A stretch of DNA of 64,000 nt from [Zimmermannella] faecalis ATCC 13722 (lineage in GTDB: Bacteria; Actinomycetota; Actinomycetes; Actinomycetales; Microbacteriaceae). Where the stretch lies: NCBI RefSeq assembly GCF_000381765.1, contig NZ_KB907074.1, positions 248,001-312,000 on the forward strand, given 5' to 3'. Made by a program: the position numbers and the translations under genes. This document shows, piece by piece, positions 12,234-22,583 of the stretch. The notes under the pieces were generated by a model. That model did no database searches. It saw only the letters and a program-made list of their open reading frames with translations, and was not told where the DNA came from. The first letter of the stretch is position 1; every line of letters begins with the position of its first letter.

Positions 12234-13073
12234 ATGCTTCGCATCGCCGTGCCCAATAAGGGCATGCTTTCGCAGACCGCCAACGAGATGCTCCTCGAGG
12301 CCGGCTACCGTGGCCGCCGCAACGATCGAGAGCTCGTCGGCTTCGACCCCGAGAACGAGGTCGAGTTCTTCTACATCCGCCCGCGCGACATCGCGACCTA
12401 CGTGGGTGAGGGCGTGCTCGACGCCGGCATTACCGGCCGAGACATGCTCCTCGACTCGGCGTCGAAGGCGCAGGAGATTCGCGCCCTCGACTTCGGCGAG
12501 TCGACCTTCCGGTTTGCCGCCCGCCCCGGCGTGTTCGAGCGCGTCGAGGACCTCGCCGGCAAGCGCATCGCCACGAGTTACACGGGGCTGCTTGACACCT
12601 ACTTCGCCGAGAAGGGTATCGAGGCCGAGCTCGTGAAGCTCGACGGTGCCGTCGAGTCGTCGATTCAGCTCGGGGTCGCCGACGCGATCGCCGACGTTGT
12701 GTCGACCGGCACGACGCTTCGCCAGGCGGGCCTCGAAATCTTCGGGCCCGTGATTCTCGAGTCGACCGCCGTGCTCATCTCGACCCCCGAGAAGGTCGAG
12801 CACGCGCAGACGCTCATCAAGCGTCTCGAGGGCGTGCTCGTCGCTCGCCGCTACTCGGTTATGGACTACGACATCCCCGCCGATCGGCTGCAGGAGGCGA
12901 TGGCGTTCACGCCGGGATTCCAGTCGCCGACCGTGTCGCAGCTGCACGACGAGAACTGGTACGCCGTGCGGTCGCTCGTTCCGAACAGCGACCTGAACCA
13001 GGTGATGGACCAGCTCTCGAGCGTGGGCGCCCGCGCGATCCTCGTGACCGCGCTGCAGGCCGCCCGGATGTAG
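12234..13073 (+). CDS. hisG: ATP phosphoribosyltransferase, long form
   Basis: First and feedback-controlled step of histidine synthesis: joins ATP and PRPP. 279 residues. The N-terminus MLRIAVPNKGMLSQTANEML is typical, and AGGAG 11 bases before the ATG supports this start. DAIADVVSTGTTLRQAGLEI (about residues 145-164) is the PRPP-binding region. The extra C-terminal domain (about 205-279) is the ACT-like histidine-sensing domain of the long form, so no HisZ is needed. Confidence 0.96.
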   Translation: MLRIAVPNKGMLSQTANEMLLEAGYRGRRNDRELVGFDPENEVEFFYIRPRDIATYVGEGVLDAGITGRDMLLDSASKAQEIRALDFGESTFRFAARPGVFERVEDLAGKRIATSYTGLLDTYFAEKGIEAELVKLDGAVESSIQLGVADAIADVVSTGTTLRQAGLEIFGPVILESTAVLISTPEKVEHAQTLIKRLEGVLVARRYSVMDYDIPADRLQEAMAFTPGFQSPTVSQLHDENWYAVRSLVPNSDLNQVMDQLSSVGARAILVTALQAARM

Positions 13074-13076
13074 CCG

Positions 13077-13859
13077 ATGGCAACCGAAACGAACTCGCTC
13101 GCCGTGCGGGTGATTCCCTGTCTCGATGTCGCCGATGGCCGAGTCGTCAAGGGCGTGAACTTCCGCGGTCTTCGCGACGCCGGCGACCCCGTCGAGCTCG
13201 CGGTGAAGTATGCCGAGCAGGGGGCCGATGAGATCACGTTTCTCGACGTCACCGCGACGAGCGACAACCGGGCAACGACGTACGACCTCGTCACCCGCAC
13301 TGCCGAGCACATCTTCATTCCGCTCACGGTCGGCGGCGGCGTCCGCAGTGTCGAGAACGTCACGCGGCTGCTCGCCTCGGGCGCGGATAAGGTCGGCGTC
13401 AACTCGGCCGCGATCGCGCGGCCCGAGCTCATCGACGAGATCGCCGCCCGGTTTGGCGCGCAGGTGCTCGTGCTGTCGCTCGACATTCGACGCAGCGAGA
13501 CGACGCCCTCGGGGTTCGTCGTGACGACGCACGGCGGCCGAACCGATTCCGGCATCGACGCACTCGCGTGGGCGCGCGAAGCGTGCGACCGAGGTGCGGG
13601 GGAGTTGCTCGTCAACTCGATGGACGCAGACGGCACGAAGGCCGGCTTCGACCTCGAACTCATCGAGCACATCCGCGAGCTCGCGACCGTGCCGGTCATC
13701 GCATCCGGCGGAGCCGGGCACGTCGATGACTTTGCACCGGCGGTGGCCGCCGGCGCTGACGCGGTGCTCGCGGCGAGTGTTTTCCACTACGGCGAGATCA
13801 CGATCCCCGAGGTGAAGCAGGCACTCGCCGAGGCGGGAGCGGTGGTGCGCGGTGCGTGA
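13077..13859 (+). CDS. hisF: Imidazole glycerol-phosphate synthase cyclase subunit
   Basis: Makes imidazole glycerol phosphate and AICAR with ammonia supplied by HisH. HisH is not in the window. 260 residues, a TIM barrel with both phosphate-binding halves: [18 protein letters not shown] near residue 12, [13 protein letters not shown] near 83 and [12 protein letters not shown] near 206. It begins 3 bases after hisG and overlaps hisI by 8 bases. Confidence 0.96.
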   Translation: MATETNSLAVRVIPCLDVADGRVVKGVNFRGLRDAGDPVELAVKYAEQGADEITFLDVTATSDNRATTYDLVTRTAEHIFIPLTVGGGVRSVENVTRLLASGADKVGVNSAAIARPELIDEIAARFGAQVLVLSLDIRRSETTPSGFVVTTHGGRTDSGIDALAWAREACDRGAGELLVNSMDADGTKAGFDLELIEHIRELATVPVIASGGAGHVDDFAPAVAAGADAVLAASVFHYGEITIPEVKQALAEAGAVVRGA

Positions 13860-14223
13860 GGTGACCGAACTCAGCGAGGCACAGATCGACGAGATCATTG
13901 CCGCAGTGACCTTCGACTCGGCGGGGCTCGTGCCCGCGATCGCGCAGCAGTGGGACACCGGCGAGGTGCTCATGCTTGCCTGGATGAACGAGGAATCGAT
14001 TCGCCGGACGCTCACCGAGCGGCGCGCCGTCTACTGGTCGCGCTCGCGCGAAGAGCTCTGGCGAAAGGGCGACACGTCGGGGCACACGCAACGCGTCCAC
14101 TCATTCGCGGTCGACTGCGATGCCGACACTGTGCTCGTTCGCGTCGATCAGGAGGGTGCGGCCTGCCACCTCAACACGCGCACCTGCTGGGATTCCGACC
14201 CGAACTCGGTGGCGTTCGTATGA
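13852..14223 (+). CDS. hisI: Phosphoribosyl-AMP cyclohydrolase
   Basis: Third step of histidine synthesis, opening the adenine ring of PR-AMP. 123 residues with the family motifs [27 protein letters not shown] and the metal ligands VDCDADTVL, then [11 protein letters not shown]. The GTG at 13852 gives an 8-base overlap with hisF; an in-frame GTG at 13861 would remove three residues and is equally possible. The stop overlaps the next gene (ATGA). Confidence 0.94.
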   Translation: MREVTELSEAQIDEIIAAVTFDSAGLVPAIAQQWDTGEVLMLAWMNEESIRRTLTERRAVYWSRSREELWRKGDTSGHTQRVHSFAVDCDADTVLVRVDQEGAACHLNTRTCWDSDPNSVAFV

Positions 14224-14849
14224 CGCCGGCCCGTGCGAAGCGAGTGAGCCTGCTCGCCGCGGTGCTCTTCGCGGGGCTCTCGATGCTCGCGTGGGCGCAG
14301 CCGTGGTCGCATCTGCGGCTCGACGTCGCGGGCACCGCGTCGGACATCGTCGCGAACGGCGCGGATGCGTCACTCCCGGTGATGGCGCTCGCGCTCGCCG
14401 CGCTCGCCTGCACGGCGGCACTCGCGATGGCGGGGAAAGCGTGGCGGATCATCCTTGCGGTGCTCCTCGTGCTGCTGGGCGCCGGGGTTGCGGTTGCGGC
14501 CGCACTCGCCGCGTCCGACCCGGCCGCCGGGATGCTCGCGCCTGTCGGTGAAGCGACGGCGATCGGGGGCGAAAACGCGATTCGCCAGGTGATCGTGACC
14601 GGCGAGATCACCGTGACCGCGTGGCCGATTGTCGCGATGGTCGGTGGCGTCGGTATCGCGCTGAGCGGTGCGGTGGCGATGTTCACCGCGCACCGCTGGG
14701 CCGGTGGCGGACGTCGCTACGACCGTGACGCGAGCGGCGAACACACGGCCGAAGAAGCGGCCGGTGACACGCGCGTCAGCCAGTGGGACGCGCTCTCTGC
14801 GGGCGACGACCCAACCGACGAGCAAACCACGAGCGGCCGGGTAGACTGA
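14220..14849 (+). CDS. Tryptophan-biosynthesis-associated membrane protein
   Basis: 209 residues with about four hydrophobic segments (near 10-27, 43-62, 77-100 and 132-155) and a hydrophilic, acidic C-terminus. Its composition and place between hisI and the trp genes match the actinobacterial Trp operon-associated membrane protein family (TIGR02234 type). The function is unknown; its constant link with trp genes suggests a role tied to tryptophan or aromatic compounds. ATGA overlap with hisI. No trpE lies between, unlike the order I expect in relatives. Confidence 0.8.
   Translation: MTPARAKRVSLLAAVLFAGLSMLAWAQPWSHLRLDVAGTASDIVANGADASLPVMALALAALACTAALAMAGKAWRIILAVLLVLLGAGVAVAAALAASDPAAGMLAPVGEATAIGGENAIRQVIVTGEITVTAWPIVAMVGGVGIALSGAVAMFTAHRWAGGGRRYDRDASGEHTAEEAAGDTRVSQWDALSAGDDPTDEQTTSGRVD
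14842..14847 (+). promoter_or_regulatory. Putative internal -10 element before the small membrane protein and trpC
   Basis: TAGACT overlaps the end of the Trp-associated membrane protein gene. It would give a leader of about 30 bases to the next start, with AAGGAG in between. It may start an internal trp transcript. Judged by eye only. Confidence 0.35.
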
Positions 14850-14883
14850 AGCGGTAACTGCCAGCGACACAAGGAGTCATGGG

Positions 14884-15114
14884 ATGTCGAACGAGGACGT
14901 CGTTTTCTCGAAGTACCACGTCGAAGACGAAGGTAACTCGGTTGCCGGTTGGACCGGCTTTGTCCTCATCGTGCTTGGGTTCGCCGTGGGCACCGTCGGA
15001 CTGTTCCTCCAGCTCGACCTTGTGCTCTGGATCGGCGTTGGCCTGATCCCGCTCGGCGCAATCGTCTGGGTGATCATGCAGGCCGCGGGTCTCGGTCCGA
15101 AAGCACACCACTAA
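14884..15114 (+). CDS. Small two-helix membrane protein of the HGxxPAAW type
   Basis: 76 residues with two transmembrane segments (about 21-41 and 45-66). Position and layout fit the small actinobacterial family found just before trpC (HGxxPAAW family). The signature is degenerate here: the segment reads EGNSVAGW at about residues 16-23, so His, Pro and one Ala are changed. The C-terminus carries a KAHH tail. AAGGAG precedes the start. Function unknown. Confidence 0.72.
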   Translation: MSNEDVVFSKYHVEDEGNSVAGWTGFVLIVLGFAVGTVGLFLQLDLVLWIGVGLIPLGAIVWVIMQAAGLGPKAHH

Positions 15115-15117
15115 AAC

Positions 15118-15894
15118 ATGATGCTCGACGACCTCCTGGCAGGGTCGCTCGAGGACGCCGCGCGCCGCCGCGAACTGGTGCCGGTCGCCGAAGTCGAGCG
15201 CCTCGCGCTCGAGCAGGCGCCCGCGCTCGACGCCGTCGCCGCGCTGTCCCCTCGCGACACCGTGAATATCATCGCTGAGGTGAAGCGCGCGAGCCCCTCG
15301 CGCGGACGCCTCGCGGGCATCCCCGACCCCGCAGAACTCGCCGCGAAGTACGCTCGTGGGGGAGCTGCGGCGATCAGCGTGCTCACTGAAGAACGAAAGT
15401 TCCTCGGTTCCCTCGACGACCTGCGCGCCGTGCGCGCGGCAGTCGATGTGCCCGTGCTCCGGAAGGAGTTCATCGGCGAGGAGTACCAGCTACTCGAGGC
15501 CCGCGCCGCGGGTGCCGACCTCGTGCTGCTTATCGTCGCGAGCCTCGACCAGCCCCTGCTCGTGCGGCTCAAGGCGTTTGCCGAGCAACTCGGTATGACG
15601 GTGCTCGTTGAGGCGCACACGGTCGAGGAGTTCGACCGCGCCCTCGAAGCCGATGCCCGCGTGCTTGGCGTGAACGCTCGCGACCTTACGACGTTCGAGA
15701 TGCACCCCGAACTCTTCGGCGAACTCGCACCGCGGTATCCCGCGGGAGTGATCAAGGTTGCCGAATCGGCGGTGCTCCGACCCGAACACGTGCGGGCGTA
15801 CCGCGACGCCGGTGCCGACGCCGTGCTCATCGGCGAAGCGCTCGTGACCGGCAATGATCCCGAATCCACTCTCAAGGAATTCTTACAGGCATAA
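15118..15894 (+). CDS. trpC: Indole-3-glycerol phosphate synthase
   Basis: Closes the indole ring in tryptophan synthesis. 258 residues, a single TIM barrel, not fused to TrpF. Motifs: [13 protein letters not shown] near residue 45, [21 protein letters not shown] near 115, and LGVNARDL and VAESAVL in the C-terminal half. The first two codons are both Met. It starts 3 bases after the small membrane protein and ends 1 base before the trpB GTG. Confidence 0.95.
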   Translation: MMLDDLLAGSLEDAARRRELVPVAEVERLALEQAPALDAVAALSPRDTVNIIAEVKRASPSRGRLAGIPDPAELAAKYARGGAAAISVLTEERKFLGSLDDLRAVRAAVDVPVLRKEFIGEEYQLLEARAAGADLVLLIVASLDQPLLVRLKAFAEQLGMTVLVEAHTVEEFDRALEADARVLGVNARDLTTFEMHPELFGELAPRYPAGVIKVAESAVLRPEHVRAYRDAGADAVLIGEALVTGNDPESTLKEFLQA

Positions 15895-15895
15895 C

Positions 15896-17115
<1,220 letters not shown>

Positions 17116-17119
<4 letters not shown>

Positions 17120-17907
17120 GCGGCTCGCAGGTCGAACGCGCAATCGACGCGGCCCGGGCAGACCGACGCGGCGCGCTCATTGGCTACCTTCCCGCGGGCT
17201 TCCCCGACGTTGACCGCTCGGTAGAGGCGGTCCTTGCCCTCGCACGGGAGGGCGTCGACGTGATTGAACTCGGCGTACCGTATTCCGACCCCGTCATGGA
17301 TGGCCCCGTCATTCAGGCGGCCTGTCAGCGGGCCCTCGCGTCGGGCTTCAGGGTGGCCGATCTGTTCCGCGTCATCGAGCGGGTGCGGGCGCAGGTCGAC
17401 ACGCCGGTGCTCGTCATGAGCTATTTCAACCTCATGCTCCAGCACGGGGTCGACCAGTTTGCGGCCGACCTCGCTTCGGCGGGCGGCGCGGGCGCGATTA
17501 CGCCCGACCTCATTCCCGATGAGGCAGGGGAGTGGCTCGCCGCGTCGGAGCGCCACGATCTCGATCGCGTGTTCCTCGCGGCGCCAACGTCGAGCGATGA
17601 GCGGCTCGCGAAGATCGTCGAGCTCTCTCGTGGCTTCGTCTACACCGTTTCGACGATGGGCATCACGGGCGCGCGCAAGGACGTCGACGCCGCCGCGAAG
17701 GTTCTCACCCAGCGCCTGCACGATGCGGGCTGCGAGCGGGCGTGCGTCGGCATCGGCATCTCGACCGGCAAGCAGGTCAGGGACGTGCTCGGGTACGCCG
17801 AGGGTGCGATCGTCGGCTCGGCACTCGTGCGCTCACTCTCCGAGGGCGGCGTCGAGGCGGTTGCCGATACGGCCCGCGGCCTCGCCGCAGGAGCGGGGCG
17901 CTCGTGA
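17116..17907 (+). CDS. trpA: Tryptophan synthase alpha chain
   Basis: Cleaves indole-3-glycerol phosphate and passes indole to TrpB. 263 residues. Motifs: [13 protein letters not shown] near residue 18, [17 protein letters not shown] with the catalytic Asp near 55, and [12 protein letters not shown] near 176. GTGA overlaps at both ends, with trpB and with lgt, so translation of the three is coupled. Confidence 0.96.
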
Positions 17908-18881
17908 TCGCACCCGCCTCGATTCCGTCGCCGCCCGCGGAGTGGGCGAGCTTTTCGATTGGACCCCTCACCTTCCACGTCTACGCACTCGTCATCGTGC
18001 TCGGGATCGTGCTCGCCGTCTGGTGGACGAACAAGCGACTCACGGCGCGCGGCGGCGAGCCGTGGATCATCATCGACATCGCGGTGCCCGCCGTTATCTT
18101 CGGGCTGCTCGGCGCCCGGCTCTACCACGTGTTCACCCACCCCGCCGACTACTTCGGGGCGGGCCACGAGTGGTGGGAGGTCTTCGCGATCTGGCAGGGC
18201 GGGAACGCGATTATTGGCGGGCTCATCGGCGGCGCCGCCGCCGCGTGGGTCGTCTGCCGGCTCCGCGGCATCCGCTTCCTGAGCTTCGCCGATGCCGTCG
18301 CGCCGCCGCTGCTCGCGGCGCAGGCGATCGGCCGCATCGGCAACTGGTTCAATCACGAACTCTTCGGTTGGCCGACCGACCTTCCCTGGGGGCTCGAGAT
18401 TCCGGCACCGAACGCGGCCATCCCGGTCGGTCTGCCCGCCGACACGCTGTTCCACCCGACGTTCCTCTACGAGATGCTTTGGAACCTCGTCGGCGTCGGC
18501 CTCATAGTGCTGCTCGAACGCGTCTTCCGGATGCGCTGGGGCAAGACCGTGGCGCTCTACTTCATTTGGTACGGCATCGGACGCATGATGATCGAGTCGA
18601 TTCGCGTCGACTACTCCGAGATTATTTTCGGCCTTCGTTCGAACGTGTTTGGCGCGCTCGTCCTCGTGCTCATCGGCCTCGTCCTGTTCATCGTGCAGCT
18701 GCGCCGACACCGGCGCGACGAGGTGTCGATCTACGCCGACGGCCACGTCTGGTCGGAAGACCTCGACGCGACATCGTCGGCGAACGAGACGGCGGCAACC
18801 GACTCCGCAAGGCCCGACGCGGATGCGGAAGAAGAATCCACCACCACCGACGACCAGAATGAGAAGGCCGAGTCGAACTAG
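17904..18881 (+). CDS. lgt: Prolipoprotein diacylglyceryl transferase
   Basis: First enzyme of lipoprotein maturation in the membrane; moves diacylglycerol onto the lipobox cysteine. A client in this window is the siderophore-binding lipoprotein at 22.6-23.6 kb. 325 residues with about seven membrane segments. The Lgt signature GRIGNWFNHELFG is near residue 144, followed by HPTFLYE and YGIGRMMIESIR. The last 60 residues are polar and acidic, a common actinobacterial tail. GTG start inside the trpA stop. Confidence 0.95.
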   Translation: MIAPASIPSPPAEWASFSIGPLTFHVYALVIVLGIVLAVWWTNKRLTARGGEPWIIIDIAVPAVIFGLLGARLYHVFTHPADYFGAGHEWWEVFAIWQGGNAIIGGLIGGAAAAWVVCRLRGIRFLSFADAVAPPLLAAQAIGRIGNWFNHELFGWPTDLPWGLEIPAPNAAIPVGLPADTLFHPTFLYEMLWNLVGVGLIVLLERVFRMRWGKTVALYFIWYGIGRMMIESIRVDYSEIIFGLRSNVFGALVLVLIGLVLFIVQLRRHRRDEVSIYADGHVWSEDLDATSSANETAATDSARPDADAEEESTTTDDQNEKAESN

Positions 18882-18915
18882 ACGACTCGGCATCGCGAAC
18901 TACGAAAAGGCGAAC

Positions 18916-20382
18916 ATGACCCGACGTGCAAAAATCGTCGCGACGCTCGGCCCGGCGGTCTCCTCCCTCGAGGGGATCCGCGGACTGCTCAACGCGGGCG
19001 TCAACGTGACGCGCTTCAACCTCAGCCACGGCGACCACGGTGTTCACACCACCAACTATGAGTACGTCCGGCAGGCATCCGAGGAACTCGGACACCCGGC
19101 CGCGGTGCTCGTCGACCTGCAGGGCCCAAAGATCCGTCTCGGCAAATTCGAGGCCGGGCCCTACCAGCTCGCGAAGGGCGACACCTTCAAGATCACGACC
19201 GACGACATCGTCGGCAACCAGGAGATCGTTAGCACGACCTTCAAGGGCCTGCCCGGCGACGTGCGCCCCGGCGACCCGATCCTCATCGATGACGGCCGAG
19301 TTGCGCTGCGCGCGACGGCCGTCTCCGACACGACCGTCACCGCGGTCGTCGAGGTGGCTGGCCCCGTCTCGAACAACAAGGGCATCAATCTCCCCGGCGT
19401 GGCAGTAAACGTGCCGGCGCTGAGCGAGAAGGACGAGGATGACCTGCGCTGGGCGCTGCGAACCGGGGCCGACATCATCGCGCTCTCGTTCGTGCGGGGC
19501 CCCGAAGACATCACCCGAGTGCACGACATTATGGACGAGGAGGGCGTTCGCCTCCCCGTCATCGCGAAGATCGAGAAGCCGCAGGCGGTGAACCGCCTCG
19601 CCGACATCGTGGATGCGTTCGACGGCATCATGGTCGCGCGCGGTGACCTCGGCGTTGAACTGCCGCTCGAGCAGGTGCCGATCGTGCAGAAGCGTGCCAT
19701 CGAGCTCGCGCGGCGCCGAGCCAAGCCGGTCATCGTCGCGACGCAGATGCTCGAATCGATGATCTCGAGCCCGCGCCCGACCCGCGCGGAGGCCTCCGAC
19801 TGCGCGAACGCGGTGCTCGACGGTGCCGACGCGCTCATGCTTTCGGGCGAGACGAGCGTCGGTGAGTATCCGATCATCACGGTCGAGACCATGGCGCGCA
19901 TCATCGAGTCCACCGAGGAGGAGGGACTCGCGATGATCCCGCCGCTCGGTACGCAGCCCTTCACCCAGGGAGGCGTCATCACGCTCGTCGCGACCGAGGT
20001 CGGTGAGTTCCTCGGCGCGAAGTACTACTGCGTGTTCACCGAGTCGGGCGACTCGGTCCGCCGGCTCTCGCGTCTTCGTCCTCCGATTCCCATGCTCGGG
20101 TTCACCCCGAGCGAGGCGATTCGCCGCCGCATGAACCTCTACTGGGGCGTCGACGGCATCATCGTCGACCGCAAGCGCCACACCGACGAGCTGTTCCTGC
20201 AGGTCGACGAGTATCTGCTCTCGACGAACAAGGCGCAGCGCGGCGACAAGGTCGTCATCGTCGCCGGGAGCCCTCCCGGAGTCCCGGGCTCGACGAACGA
20301 CCTGCGCGTGCACCGCGTGGGTGACGCCGTTGACGCAATGGCGCCGGCCTACGAGGGGCGGCAAACCCGCGAGGAGGCATAG
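18916..20382 (+). CDS. pyk: Pyruvate kinase
   Basis: Last step of glycolysis: phosphoenolpyruvate and ADP to pyruvate and ATP. 488 residues. Motifs: KIVATLGPA at the N-terminus, NVTRFNLSHGDH near 35, the active-site signature VIAKIEKPQAVNRL near 215 and the MVARGDLGVELP metal/substrate loop near 240. ATG at 18916 starts the conserved MTRRAKIVATLGP. It is 34 bases after lgt and ends at a strong terminator. Confidence 0.96.
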   Translation: MTRRAKIVATLGPAVSSLEGIRGLLNAGVNVTRFNLSHGDHGVHTTNYEYVRQASEELGHPAAVLVDLQGPKIRLGKFEAGPYQLAKGDTFKITTDDIVGNQEIVSTTFKGLPGDVRPGDPILIDDGRVALRATAVSDTTVTAVVEVAGPVSNNKGINLPGVAVNVPALSEKDEDDLRWALRTGADIIALSFVRGPEDITRVHDIMDEEGVRLPVIAKIEKPQAVNRLADIVDAFDGIMVARGDLGVELPLEQVPIVQKRAIELARRRAKPVIVATQMLESMISSPRPTRAEASDCANAVLDGADALMLSGETSVGEYPIITVETMARIIESTEEEGLAMIPPLGTQPFTQGGVITLVATEVGEFLGAKYYCVFTESGDSVRRLSRLRPPIPMLGFTPSEAIRRRMNLYWGVDGIIVDRKRHTDELFLQVDEYLLSTNKAQRGDKVVIVAGSPPGVPGSTNDLRVHRVGDAVDAMAPAYEGRQTREEA

Positions 20383-20396
20383 CGTCTCGCGGGATC

Positions 20397-20451
20397 GCAG
20401 AAGCGAGGGGCCCGTCACGACCACTGGTCGTGACGGGCCCCTCGCTTCTGC
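20397..20451. terminator. Perfect 27-base-pair bidirectional terminator
   Basis: Two perfect 27-base arms around one central base, the longest perfect palindrome I found in the window. It sits between the convergent ends of pyk and the siderophore permease gene, so it probably ends transcription both ways. No long T-tract, as is usual in high-GC actinobacteria. Confidence 0.85.
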
Positions 20452-20460
20452 CGCCGCGAG

Positions 20461-21504
20461 CTAGAGCATCCGTCGCCGCAGGATCGTCCAGAGGAATACG
20501 GTGCCACCGACGAACTCGATGATGATCGACACGACGCCCTGCGCACGGAACAGGTGGTTCATCACGAAGTAGGCGGCGGTCATGACGAGGAACCCGAAGA
20601 CGACCGACAGCGGCAACACATAGCGGTGGTCGGACGTCCCGGCGAACTGATACGCGAGCGCGGCCACGAGGAACCCGAAGAACGTCATCGGGCCGACGAG
20701 TGCGGTCGACACCGCCATGAGGAGCGTCACGAGCGTAAGTGTGATCATGAGCTCCCGCTGGTGGTTGACGCCGAGGCCCGTCGCCATGTCCTTCCCGAGC
20801 GCCATGACGTTAAGGCGACGTGAGCGCGCATAGAGCAGCGTCGCCGCGACGATCACGATGGGGATTGCGAGCGGCAGATACTCCTCGCGCGCGTTGTTCA
20901 CCGAGCCGAACAGGCGGGCCGTGAGCAGGTCGAACTCGCTTGGACTGAGCATCCGCTGCATGAAGGTCGAGACACTACCGAGCCCGCCACCGATGACGAT
21001 GCCGATGAGCAGCATGATCTGGAGGTTCGCGAAGCGGCCCGACAGCAGCCAGCCGAACAGCGCGACGGCGAGCCCGACCATGAGCACGACCTGCACGGCG
21101 AACTGGCCGGTGCCAGCGAAGGCGGTGAGCCCGGTGGCGCCGACAAAGTAGACGACGGCGGTCTGGATCGCGATATAGAGGGATTCGAACCCCATGATGC
21201 CCGGGGTGATGATGCGGTTCGTCGTCACGGTCTGGAACGCGACGGTCGCGAGCGCGTGGCAGAGGGCGATGATGAGCATGACGAGCACGCTGCTCAGGCG
21301 TCGGCGCGCAACAGTCCAGAACGCACTGTTCCCGAATGGCACGGGGTTGTCATAGACGACAAGCCCGGTCGCGAACAGCAGCGCGAGCACGAGGCTCACC
21401 GACAGGACGAGCCAGAAGCGACGTCGAGCGGCCGGAGTCGCGAACGCGACGCTGCCGGTTCGCTGCGGCGGGGTGGATGCGCGGGTGCGGGTGGCGTCAA
21501 CCAT
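20461..21504 (-). CDS. Iron-siderophore ABC transporter permease (second subunit)
   Basis: 347 residues, FecCD/BtuC-type permease with eight to ten hydrophobic segments. Family features include RIITPGIMGFESLYIA and LNVMALGKDMATGLGVNHQRE, the cytoplasmic segment that contacts the ATPase. It would form the membrane channel with the adjacent permease. Its start overlaps the end of that gene by 8 bases, so the pair is coupled. The Ser/Thr-rich polar N-terminus of about 27 residues is cytoplasmic. Confidence 0.92.
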   Translation of the reverse strand: MVDATRTRASTPPQRTGSVAFATPAARRRFWLVLSVSLVLALLFATGLVVYDNPVPFGNSAFWTVARRRLSSVLVMLIIALCHALATVAFQTVTTNRIITPGIMGFESLYIAIQTAVVYFVGATGLTAFAGTGQFAVQVVLMVGLAVALFGWLLSGRFANLQIMLLIGIVIGGGLGSVSTFMQRMLSPSEFDLLTARLFGSVNNAREEYLPLAIPIVIVAATLLYARSRRLNVMALGKDMATGLGVNHQRELMITLTLVTLLMAVSTALVGPMTFFGFLVAALAYQFAGTSDHRYVLPLSVVFGFLVMTAAYFVMNHLFRAQGVVSIIIEFVGGTVFLWTILRRRML

Positions 21505-22495
21505 AGCGACGCTTTCGCAGCAGCAGCGCGACGAAGACGATCGCGCCGAGGATTCCGAGCACGAGCGAGACCGGCACCTCGAACGGCATGATGATCGTGC
21601 GGCCGATGAGGTCGCAGAGCGTCACGGTGGCGACGCCGAGCAGCGCGACCCAGGGCAGGTTGCCGCGCAGGTTATCGCCGCGGAACAGCGAGACGATGTT
21701 CGGCACGATGAGGCCGAGGAACGGCAGGTTGCCGATCACGACGGTCACGACGCCGGTCGCGATGGCGACGAGGCCCGTGCCGATGAGCATGAGCCGGTTG
21801 TAGTTGAGCCCGACGTTCGTCGCGATGTCCTCGCCGAGCCCCGCGACGGTGAGCCGGTCGGCGAGTACGAACACCGCAACGAGCACGAGCGCGACGATCC
21901 AGATCACCTCGTACTGGCCTCGGGCGACCGGCGCGAAGCTCCCGGCGAACCAGACGCCGAGCTGCTGGAGCATGTCGGTCTGCAGCGCAAAGAACGTTGA
22001 AACGGCGCTCACGACTGAGCCGAGCATGATGCCGACGATCGGCACGATGAGCGAGGAGCGCATCGAGACGCGGCGCAGAAACGCGAAGAAGACGGAGGTG
22101 CCGATGAAGGCGAAGACGATCGCCCCGGCCATCTTGCCGAGCAGCGTCGCGGTGGGAAACATCACCATGACGAAGAGCAGGCCGAGCCCGGCCCACTCGG
22201 TGGTGCCGGTCGTGGTCGGTTCGACGAATCGGTTTTGCGTCAGCAGCTGCATCACGAGGCCGCAGATGGCCATCGCTGCTCCGGCAAGGATCAGCGCGAG
22301 CGTGCGTGGCACACGAGTGATCCAGAACATGTCGACGGTTTCCTCGCCGTGGCCTCCGAGGGTGTAGACGCCGGTGAAGAGCGAGACGACGAGCAGCGCG
22401 AACACGAGCACGGTCGCGACGAGGAACTGCCAGCCGTAATGGATGCGCCGGGGTGGGGCGGGTGCCGGGTCTGCCCGGGCGGAAGTGTGAGTCAT
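21497..22495 (-). CDS. Iron-siderophore ABC transporter permease (first subunit)
   Basis: 332 residues, FecCD-type, with about nine membrane segments after a short polar N-terminus. Typical stretches are RVPRTLALILAGAAMAICGL near residue 52 and ADRLTVAGLGEDIATNVGLNYNR near 215. It works with the other permease, the binding lipoprotein upstream and the ATPase encoded divergently. No clear ribosome-binding site is seen before the ATG. A hairpin separates it from the binding-protein gene. Confidence 0.92.
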   Translation of the reverse strand: MTHTSARADPAPAPPRRIHYGWQFLVATVLVFALLVVSLFTGVYTLGGHGEETVDMFWITRVPRTLALILAGAAMAICGLVMQLLTQNRFVEPTTTGTTEWAGLGLLFVMVMFPTATLLGKMAGAIVFAFIGTSVFFAFLRRVSMRSSLIVPIVGIMLGSVVSAVSTFFALQTDMLQQLGVWFAGSFAPVARGQYEVIWIVALVLVAVFVLADRLTVAGLGEDIATNVGLNYNRLMLIGTGLVAIATGVVTVVIGNLPFLGLIVPNIVSLFRGDNLRGNLPWVALLGVATVTLCDLIGRTIIMPFEVPVSLVLGILGAIVFVALLLRKRRYG

Positions 22496-22522
22496 GGGTG
22501 AGGCTGTCGGGAAATCAGGGAA

Positions 22523-22557
22523 GGTGGGGCGGCCGCGAAGGTCGTGGCCACCCCACC
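22523..22557 (-). terminator. Hairpin between binding-protein and permease genes
   Basis: Twelve-base arms (ggtggggcggcc / ggccaccccacc) with one mismatch that can form a G-U pair. It sits in the 88-base gap after the binding-protein gene. It looks like a partial terminator or an mRNA-stabilising hairpin that would leave more binding protein than permease. Confidence 0.5.
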
Positions 22558-22583
22558 TGCCAGGTTGGGAACGGAAGGCGTGA

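Noticed and set aside
12216-14015. Long reverse-strand open frame (599 codons) over hisG, hisF and hisI
   Set aside because: The forward-strand his genes are unmistakable; the reverse frame is rich in His, Asp and Arg as expected for the complement of such genes.
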